The notes under the pieces are model-generated. The model ran no database searches. It worked only from the letters and a program-made list of their open reading frames with translations, and was not told where the DNA came from. From Bugulina stolonifera (lineage: Eukaryota > Bryozoa > Gymnolaemata > Cheilostomatida > Bugulidae): a stretch of 64,000 nucleotides of DNA. Below are positions 34,588 to 64,000 of this stretch, in pieces; the stretch's first letter is position 1; every line of letters begins with the position of its first letter. Position numbers and translations under genes: made by a program. The stretch lies in the NCBI GenBank assembly GCA_935421135.1, contig OW285192.1, forward strand, positions 6,404,001 to 6,468,000. The letters are read 5' to 3'.

Positions 34588-37500
34588 ATGGGGTTCATCT
34601 TGAAAAACAAAACAAAGTTTGCTGCGCTGGGTGTACTCGCTTTAATCAGCTGCATTTCCTATGTAAATCCAATATTCTATGTTGGTAATGTCACTGCAAT
34701 TTGGAGTTCTGCAGGTAAGAAATTATAAGATATTCATATATACTGTCTTTACCTACATATTTTTGACATTTCAAGCATAAAATTAATATCATGTATGAAA
34801 TAAGTCCTTCTATATAGTAATGCACTAAAATTTAGTCTCGTAACCTTTTCTAGCATTTAGGTTCACAAGGCTGTGCCCTATTAGTATAAGCATGCATGAG
34901 CAATCTTGAAACTCTAAACTTCATCAACTGCATGGCGATTACTTTTTGGAACTAAACAGCAAACATCTTGGCTGATTACTGAAATGTGTAAATAATCATT
35001 GTCTAAACTGGCATTTAACAATATTGTACGATAGAAGTTTGGGTATAACAGCCTGATTTGGTGGACGAGCATCCATGGGTATGTTTGCTCTAGAAAAAGC
35101 AATTCTGGTTCACTCTCTGGTGAAACTTCAATCTAGTCAATTAATCAGTTATAATAATGCGTTAATTTTATATGAATATAAGTTGCATTGCTAATCATTG
35201 TAGTAATGTAATTACAATGAAAATTAAAAATAATGACATTCAGGTTAACTCACTAGTCATCAGTTACACTTACTCCTACTTATCCTATGAAGTAGACTGT
35301 AGAGTATCAGTTATTCTTACTCCGACTTATCCTATAAAATAGAGTATCAGTTACACTTACTCCTACTTATCCTATGAAGTAGACTGTAGGGTATCAGTTA
35401 TTCTTACTCCGACTTATCCTATAAAGTAGAGTATCAGTTAAGAGCAAAGGCTATCTGGGTGACTATCATCATGAATTTTTTTCATAGTAACAATATTATT
35501 GTGCTGATCTTCCTTGCTTTGCTAAACTCCAAAGATGTAAGTCTACCTCGTATAATAATATGATTGTATATTGTAGTGTCATGGAATGAAAAGAGGTAAG
35601 AGCTGATAACTCCCAAACCTGTGGCTAGTTATCCACATAAAACACCACTGTAAATTTAAAGTGATTATTTGGCACTAAATGGTTGGTATTGTCTCAATGC
35701 ATGTAATACATGTAAATCTTGCATATGACTGTATGCTATCACCCATAACAATAATTTAATTTTGCACACATATCTGCTCACACGTTGCTACGCTTACTTG
35801 GTTGTTTTGTTAATATTATTGGTTATCAGCTATATTAATCAGTTGGGCATACATGTAGTTCTTCAACTTTAACAACTGACTGTAAATTTTGTCCGATTTT
35901 GACGGAGAATCAAATTGGCTCAGAATTCACAACTCTGCAGTTTTGATACTATCTGAGAGAAATAGTCCAAGAGAGAAGTTACCTCTGTACAGTTGTTGAA
36001 CTTTGCTCAGTGCAAACAATACATTTTATAATATTTTGTTATTTTTCATAATACATAAACCGGTCACTTTTCAGTCACCAGCATAATGCTTGTAAGTAAT
36101 TCAACTCCTAGCTGTTGATCACATGATAACTTGTTATGTCCTATTATGATATGAACCCAAATATTACTTTGTATCAGTATAGCACACATGCACATATACA
36201 CTGTATTAACATTTCTGAGTGGGCAATTAATAACTACTATGTGAGTCTATCACCAGTGTTACGTAGTGTGTGAAGGGACTCCCACATGGAAGTCCAGAGC
36301 TCTAACCACTTGGCCAAGGCTGCTCCCTTAGTGAAAGGTGACATACATGTTAGATAATTGTTCCGTTTGCCATGTAAATCTATTCTCCCATCCATGAACC
36401 CAACCCTTGATTATTGAAAATAAACTTGCATAATATTACAAAGGTAAGCACACCTTTAAGTATACAGTACAATGTACATGTAGATGAACTTTGATAGATT
36501 GTAAAACAGCTGTTGTTTTGGAGTTGTTCCCTTTTCCACTGCTTGCTGTAAAGAGAGGACAACTTTGTACTAAATATTGATAAATGTATGTGACCATTAT
36601 GATAATGTATGTTTCTATATTATTCTGGTGCAAATGGCAGGTACTATCTCTGTGAGTCTGCAATCCCTATATAAATTGAAGACACTCTTATGTGCATGTA
36701 CATTACATACTAGTTCCTCTACTATCAATAAGCTGTGCATATATGTGTATAGGAGTAGATGTTGTATGTAGCTATTATCACTTGCAATGTTGTAGCTGAT
36801 TTAGAAATTTAAAGTATGTTAGTATGTTAGGGTGCACTTGATGAACAGAACCCAGTTTAGTAGAATATGCAGAGTTTTATAGGGTATTATTTATAATTAC
36901 ATCTAAATACAATATACTAGTCAATATCAATGTTCTTTAATTGCAGTCGGGGATATTTGACATCTAAATACAATATACTAGTCAATATCAATTGTTCTTT
37001 AATTGCAGTCGAGGAATATCTACCTGAAGTCGGTTTCCAGAAGCTTAAATTTCAAGGTGAGCTTTATCAGATTAGAATATGAAAGATAAAATATATACAT
37101 GTATGTTATGTAATACGAGCGACTGGTAGGTGATGGACGGTAAGTGGAAAGCAAGTAACAGGTGAGTGCCAGTGAGTGGCACGGGAGTGACAGGTACAGT
37201 AAGTGACAAGTTGGTGTTGGTGGCTGAGTGGTCTAGCGCTAGTCACTCTAGTCTAGCGCTAGTCACTCTGGTCTTGCAGCAATGACCCAAGTTATCTGCT
37301 AGAATGTGGATTGAGTCCTGCCAATGACCTGGAGGTTTTCTTTTCAAAGATTTTCCCTCCATGCCATATCGGACTGGAATAACATCCAGCTCTAGGAGCC
37401 GCGGTGGCCCCTCGATTAGCTCTGCTATTGGGCAGCCATGTTCAAGTTGCGTTTGGCACCACAGATAGTATTATTATTAAGTGAGTGGCAAGGGAGTGAC

Positions 37501-38865
37501 AGGCGAGTGGCAAGGGAGTGGCAGGTGAGTGACAAGGGAGTGACAGGTGAGTGGCAAGGGAGTGACAGGAGAGTGACAGGTAAGTAGAGGGTAGATATAA
37601 GTTGGTGCTGTAATTGTGTAGATTATTATCTGAATAAATTTTCTCGCAAGAAAATATCACATGTCATGTACAGATTTATATTACTTTTGCTGCTGAGTTG
37701 TTTTACAACAGCGGAGATTTCGTATACTTTTCTAGAACCAGTAGTATGCAACAAGTCTACATCACGTTGTGCAAACAGTGGCGAGTCATCCCATGCAGCT
37801 GTCAATGATGGGAGAAGAACTTCTAGTGAAGAGATGACATTGAGTAAAGCACCAGTTCCTGCACGACATGTAGCGTTTATAAAAACACATAAAACTGCTA
37901 GTTCTACTGTCTTAAATATACTTGCAAGATATGGTATCGCACACAATCTTACTTTTCTGCTGCCACTGGATAACAGTATTCATGTAGGCTGGCCCAAACC
38001 CTTTAATCCTGCGATTCACATGCGACCAATAAAGCATGGGAAACCCGACATCTTGGGTTTTCATATAACATACTCTCCAAAGCTTCCCGGGGTGATGCCC
38101 GAGGACACATTTTATTTTACAAGTATTAGAGAGCCGTTTTCTCAAATACGTTCATCCTATGTTTACTATGGTTGGTACGACTGCTCTGGGAAGACTCTCA
38201 GTCAGGTTTTGAATGACCTACTAAAGGTACAATGGCTTTGTGTGGCTCCTACATTCAATCCTATGATGTTTGATCTAGGTTTTCCTGTGTGGGAAAACTC
38301 CAGTTCTTTAGAAGCCATTGATGCATATATCGACATGTTGGATAAACGGTTTAACCTAATCATGATAGCGGAATACTTTGACGAATCTCTTATTATATTA
38401 CGGGATATGCTTGGTTGGAAAGATGAAGATATTTTATCTTTTGCGACCAATTTCCGACAAACTAACGGTTCTTCTGCTGACAAAGCCAATGCAGCAAAAG
38501 GTGTTGATATGACGGATAGCTATCAAAATCGAGCAATTCTTTATCGAAAAGCAGTAGCGGACGTAAAACTGTATCGGCATTTTAAAGGAAAATTGGAGAA
38601 AATTATTAATGACAATAAATCCTACATCACGCTGGAGAAAAGAAAGTTGCAAGAGAAGAGACGGAGTTGGATGGAGTATTGTATTGAGGCTACAGTGCCG
38701 AGTAGACTTATCAAAGATAAAAGGTTTAAGACTTTTGGCAACCACGTCTCAGCTTATGTCCTTACTAAGCAAGGGCTTCTGAATCAGACGTGTATTGACC
38801 TGGCCACAGCCGAACCATCATTTGTTAGTCGCATCAATGCATACCAGCCATACATCAGGTCCTAA
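34588..38865 (+). CDS. Galactose-3-O-sulfotransferase (Gal3ST family)
   Basis: Golgi-type enzyme transferring sulfate from PAPS to galactose of glycolipids or glycans. Three coding exons: 34588-34714, 37009-37056, 37712-38865. All have GT-AG borders and matching phases and give 442 residues, close to the usual 420-490. Exon 1 gives a short basic tail and a membrane anchor (KFAALGVLALISCISYV), as expected for a type II Golgi protein. Exon 3 holds the 5'-PSB-like AFIKTHKTASSTVLNILARY and the 3'-PB region TSIREPFSQIRSSYVYYGW, then FNLIMIAEYFDESLI and LGWKDEDIL, all typical of the family (PF06990). The exon 3 acceptor at 37711 lies inside a longer open frame that begins ATG at 37666 with a signal-peptide-like MYRFILLLLLSCFTTA, a possible alternative start. 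The exact acceptor substrate is not predictable. It lies between the two ABCC genes on the opposite strand. Confidence 0.9.
35255..35445. repeat. Tandem duplication in sulfotransferase intron 1
   Basis: Two near-identical units of about 90 bp, each made of two related halves (gtatcagttattcttactcc and ttacacttactcctacttat). Confidence 0.85.
36265..36330 (-). repeat. tRNA-derived SINE head fragment
   Basis: The minus strand reads TTGGCCAAGTGGTTAGAGCT and CTGGACTTCCATGTGGGAGT, matching the 5' part of the SINE at 14,571. It is broken before the B box. Confidence 0.7.
36899..37010 (+). repeat. 61-bp tandem duplication carrying the exon 2 acceptor
   Basis: acatctaaatacaatatact through the acceptor ttctttaattgcag and first exon bases occurs twice, 61 bp apart. 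The second copy is the usable exon 2 acceptor (ends 37008). The first (ends 36946), spliced from exon 1, would read four codons and hit TGA. Confidence 0.85.
37120..37590 (+). repeat. 22-bp minisatellite of consensus 5' splice sites, split by a SINE
   Basis: Units of about 22 bp (gtgagtggcaagggagtgac plus ag) in sulfotransferase intron 2, at 37,120-37,212 and 37,478-37,590. The unit junction CAG|GTGAGT is a strong metazoan donor on the gene's own strand. Confidence 0.85.
37213..37477 (+). repeat. Class II tRNA (Ser/Leu-like) derived SINE
   Basis: gtggctgagtggtctagcgc is A-box-like with Ser/Leu tRNA character, and gattgagtcctgcc is B-box-like. A short internal duplication (tctagcgctagtcactc, twice) follows the A box. 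The body continues to a microsatellite-like attattatt tail. It is inserted into the minisatellite. Confidence 0.65.
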
Positions 38866-40116
38866 AAAGTAACAGCCCCACCCGCATTTCTAGACGTGTA
38901 AATACTTCGATAGTATAGTCCATGCACAGTAAGCCAGCTGCCTACCATGTGACATACTGCACACGACCAGACCATCACACTTTTCTTTAAATTTCTAGCT
39001 AAATCGAAGCTCTTAGAGATATACAATGTGAATTGTGGGATTGCGCAAGCAAATGAGGGAAACACTCAAAACAATGACCCAAGCGAGAGGACAACTTCAA
39101 ATCATAGCTTGTAAAGTATGAGTGAGAATGTCATTCACAATACTATGACCACTTGCAGCTAGTAGACTGAGAGTCTGGTAACTGTGTTATATCTTAGACC
39201 ACAAGCTATCATTCTATAAACACCTAATCAGATGGTCCAGTGATGTACCAAAGGAGGTTGCAATTCATAATAGAATTATATACATGTATTATACTAGTCT
39301 GAGTCTCTACTAACATTTTTGTGTTTTATAGTTGTGTTTATGGTTGTATTTATAGCATATTTATATCCAAGTTATACCTGATTATGTATACCTTAAAATA
39401 TTGACAAGTAATTTCATGCAAGAATTTTAAAATTCTTTAAAATTTTGAAGCATTTTACCATATTATTGCATTATTTCTATCCGGTTATTTAGTTTTCATT
39501 TAAACAAAATATATTGTCTGCCTGAGAACCAAGTGTGAAACCTAAAAAAATTCCAGATCACCTTGGGTCTTCCTCCAAACATGTAGTTACTGGTTCACTC
39601 TTGCCTGCTTGGTGCAAAGCTACATAGTTAAAATATGTGATATATTTTTAAACTCGTCTTACTGCACCGACAAATAATACAAGATCCAGTGGTATAGACT
39701 ATATCTCAGGACTTCTAGGACAACTCCTCCATACGTTATTGGTTATGTCAGTGAAGATCTGCACTGACTATTTACTACTTACGTACTTGATAATGAACTC
39801 ATAGAAATTCAACATGCTGGCCATAAGCAATCTCACTGTGTTCCAAATGCACACTTTTAGACTAAGAAAGTTAAAGCAGGTAATCATATATTACTTGTAT
39901 TATGCACTCTTAATTTCTGCCTGTATTGCATTCATTGACAACATATCAACATCCCAGTATAATTATTCATTTGACATAATATAGAATTTCCTGATTTTGA
40001 TAATAATATTAAAACATTATGCTTGAAAACTAACACAGACCATTCCTTAGCTGATTGGCAAAGCTTGTGGATAATTGTCCAGTACATATTTATGCACTCA
40101 GCAGTCAGCAGCAAGC
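38866..40116. other. Convergent intergenic region
   Basis: Lies between the 3' ends of the sulfotransferase and gene A. No coding frame or large repeat; a single gagaggacaacttcaaatc (hairpin-family end) occurs at about 39,085. Poly(A) sites of both genes should be here but were not assigned. Confidence 0.5.
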
Positions 40117-61557
<21,441 letters not shown>

Positions 61558-63016
61558 CTTAGTATCTTCTAGATTACATGTATACACCCTCTACCAAACA
61601 CACACTGATTTTCTAGTTTTTTTGATATGCTACATGTAGATATTATGTTGTCCTACCAGCTTAGATCGCATGCTGGTGGACGAATGAATTGTATAGATGT
61701 TATAATAACTGCATGTATGTGTAGAAACAACACATACACACACTGTAATATTGTAAAGTACGGGTATATCTAAAGCAAGTGCTGGTAGGCACCATGCAGG
61801 TACCACTTATTAGTGCCAAAGGAACCAAACACACATCAGCATTGTTATTTGATGTTACAGCTTCATGTTAGGGTTTCAAAATACATGTACATTGCATTGT
61901 ATGTCACAAAGCATATCATTGGTGGAAAGTTCTGGAGATTTGCCAAGTCAGCTACGAATAGCAGCAGAATAATCATTTTGTAGGTAAGCAACTTATCCGT
62001 GAGCAATACAAACATCAGAAAGTATGTTTTAAGCGGCGCTGCACAGTGTCCATGTATATGCAGATTGATTAAACATTGTTATGGGACTGTGTAACAGGCT
62101 ACATGTCTATATGGATGAATTATCCGCTCCTACTACAGATGGGAGAGCAACTCCTAATAAGTAAGATATCTTATTCCGTCTTCCCCATTGTTAGTGTCAT
62201 ACTATTTATAATAGAATATGCATTTACAGATTCAATATGATTTCAGTGAAATCTCCAGTCTACCATAAACACAGCTTTAACAGCAAAATGAATAGACCTA
62301 GGGCGAAGTGTTATAAATATCAATGCTTATATTACAGCATTAGCTACTCTAGGTAGTCAATGGCTATCAGATGCTACAAACAGATCATTACTAGATGTCC
62401 AATAAACCTTTGTAATGTAAAATGATTCAAACACTAAAGAAAATTGGCTACTGCTGTAAAAATACTACATGTGTATATGCTCTGAATTCAGATGGGTTGG
62501 TAATTCTGATGATGTTTATTATACTTGATGCACAGTGTATTGTACCAAGTAATGTAGTGCTGTTACTATATACATGTAAGTTTATGAAGCTAATTGTTTG
62601 GTATACATATGGACATGTAGCTCGTAAGCTCTTTCACCAAAGTTGTCCTCTCTCGTTTATTTTACCTCCTCAGAGAAATGAAGAGAGAGGACAACTCCCA
62701 ATATAATCAATAACTTATGGTATATAGTGGTTATAGTTAGCGATGTAGCAAAGAATTTGCCCAAAGGACTCGCATATTGCAGATTCAGTGTGAACAAGCA
62801 GTTGATGACAAAATATAGCCATTTTATTGCAAAAATATGCTTATCATGCGTATAACCTCCCCTCAGCAGTCTCAACGATGCCTCTATTCTACAGCACAAC
62901 AAGGAAATTTGCTAAAAGTCTTTATTCATAATTCAACGATTTTTCGACTTTTGATTATTAAAATCAAGTCCCTTGGTTTGTAAAAAATCCATTTTACTTA
63001 TACTTCTATAAAATAG
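61558..63016. other. 5' flank of gene A
   Basis: Contains the upstream side of exon 1 (an in-frame TAG, 36 bases before the ATG, limits extension unless an acceptor TTTGGTAG is used) and no recognisable gene. A short hairpin is at 62,640-62,698. Confidence 0.45.
62640..62698. repeat. AGTTGTCCTCTCT hairpin
   Basis: aaagttgtcctctctc and gagagaggacaactcc are inverted around a loop of about 25-30 bases. A clean member of the GAAGTTGTC hairpin family, upstream of gene A. Confidence 0.75.
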
Positions 63017-63731
63017 TGTAGTGGTAAACGTAACTCTATAGACTCGTACTGCATTGCATTGTCATGAACAATTCATAACTACATTATGTACACTATATTG
63101 ACTAGCTTGTGCAAAACATATCTTTTATACAGTTATTGTATGCATAACTGAGCCATTATACCCTTTTTATACCCATGTAAAGAGGGCTAACCTCTCAGAA
63201 TTAGCTATAATTAATTTTGTACATGAATTGGATGATTTTAAGCATCTTTTGTTGTACCCGACCTATTTTGGGTCGGCCTAGGGCTTCCGGCCGCTATGTT
63301 GTTGTGCAATTTCTAGACGACCCTACGTCGACTTTTTTATGGGAACTTACTCCGGAAGTTCAAATACTATATAAAGCGAATGGTTTTTACTATCATTGTC
63401 TCAGCTGATGCCTGGATCTCAATAAAGACACTTCTGTACTACTTATACAGAGTTTTCTCTCATAGTACAGGTACATGTAGTTTCAGCTGACAAGGTCGTC
63501 AACCTTAATGCCTGAACTGCCTACTAGGACTGAACATACTCTTTCTCAGTATAGCAAAATAGCATTAACTCGGGACCCGATGGGTCGTCTTGGTTAGTCT
63601 TTGGACTACTAGTACCTATCAATCTTTCATGTAATGAGAAGGCCTACATGCAGCATCACTCATAGGTTCTTCATTTTGGTTAAGGGGGTCGTCTTGGACG
63701 ACATATACACAATAACCCCCAAAACATTACA
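63017..63731 (+). mobile_element. Solo LTR related to family 2, plus orientation (715 bp)
   Basis: Starts TGTAGTGGTAAACG, ends CCAAAACATTACA, with 4-bp duplication ATAG. Internal tatataaagcg (TATA) and tcaataaagacacttctg (poly(A)) show plus orientation. Blocks such as gggtcggcc and catgtaatgagaaggcct match the other LTRs in inverse order. Confidence 0.8.
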
Positions 63732-63735
63732 ATAG

Positions 63736-64000
63736 TATAGGCCATCAAGCTACATGTACATGTCATTGGTGTAATATAGGAAATTTTTTCAATGTTGTTT
63801 ACAAGGTGGACAATTCTTACATATTATGTAGCCTCACTGCATTAGGTATTGTGCTGAAGCAGTGGGAACAGCACATTCACGGCTTGACTGGAACCTATTT
63901 CTGGCATAATATATGTTTGCATAAACACGTACATGCACAGGTGCGGCTTGCTGAAACAGTTTTGATTTCATACCATGTAGCATGTCAGCCAATATGTTTC
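63736..64000. other. Right edge, no feature seen
   Basis: Unique-looking AT-rich sequence with a tacatgtacatgt motif; nothing coding. Confidence 0.4.

Noticed and set aside
37626..38745. Minus-strand frames of 77-106 codons
   Set aside because: Shadows of the sulfotransferase exon 3.

Overview
The window is intron-rich, AT-rich metazoan DNA. Short coding exons have GT-AG borders, and there are tRNA-derived SINEs, LTR elements, DNA-transposon derivatives and many minisatellites. The ABC transporters look ABCC5/MRP5-like and the sulfotransferase is a Gal3ST type. An early-branching marine invertebrate such as a demosponge would fit, but I cannot prove the taxon from sequence alone. There are no bacterial operons and no CRISPR.

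Layout. Bases 1-19,818 (minus strand) hold the 5' part of one ABCC5-like transporter gene ('gene B'), running off the left edge after its tenth exon position. Bases 19.8-34.5 kb are intergenic: a solo LTR (21.1-22.1 kb), a 5'-truncated Ty3/gypsy element (24.5-27.7 kb), a P-element-like relic (29.3-29.8 kb), a palindromic Tc1/mariner derivative (29.9-31.3 kb) and a second solo LTR (32.3-33.1 kb). Bases 34,588-38,865 (plus strand) are a three-exon galactose-3-O-sulfotransferase gene. Bases 40,117-61,557 (minus strand) are a complete ABCC5-like gene ('gene A'). I could join it through 29 coding exons into one open frame of 1,397 codons. Its introns contain solo LTRs, hairpins and minisatellites. 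The right end carries another solo LTR.

Main finding. Gene A has one exon 4, coding the end of TM1, the first extracellular loop and TM2. Gene B has at least five diverged versions of that exon in tandem between exons 3 and 5 (7.7-14.5 kb). All five have good splice sites, all start in phase 0 and all end in phase 1. Using exactly one keeps the frame; using none, two or three breaks it. This is the signature of mutually exclusive alternative splicing. It recalls the multi-copy variable exons known from the Drosophila MRP gene, but is apparently independent. Two decayed cassettes sit among and beside them.

Second theme. Several minisatellites begin exactly at exon 5' splice sites and repeat the donor (CAG|GT...) in each unit: exon 2 and exon 6 of gene B, and exon 8 of gene A. 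In gene A exon 8 the 21-bp unit keeps the reading frame, so alternative donors would add 7 or 14 residues. The sulfotransferase intron holds a related array of consensus donors. The window also has a recurrent hairpin family with GAAGTTGTC/GACAACTTC ends and two related solo-LTR families with 4-bp target duplications.
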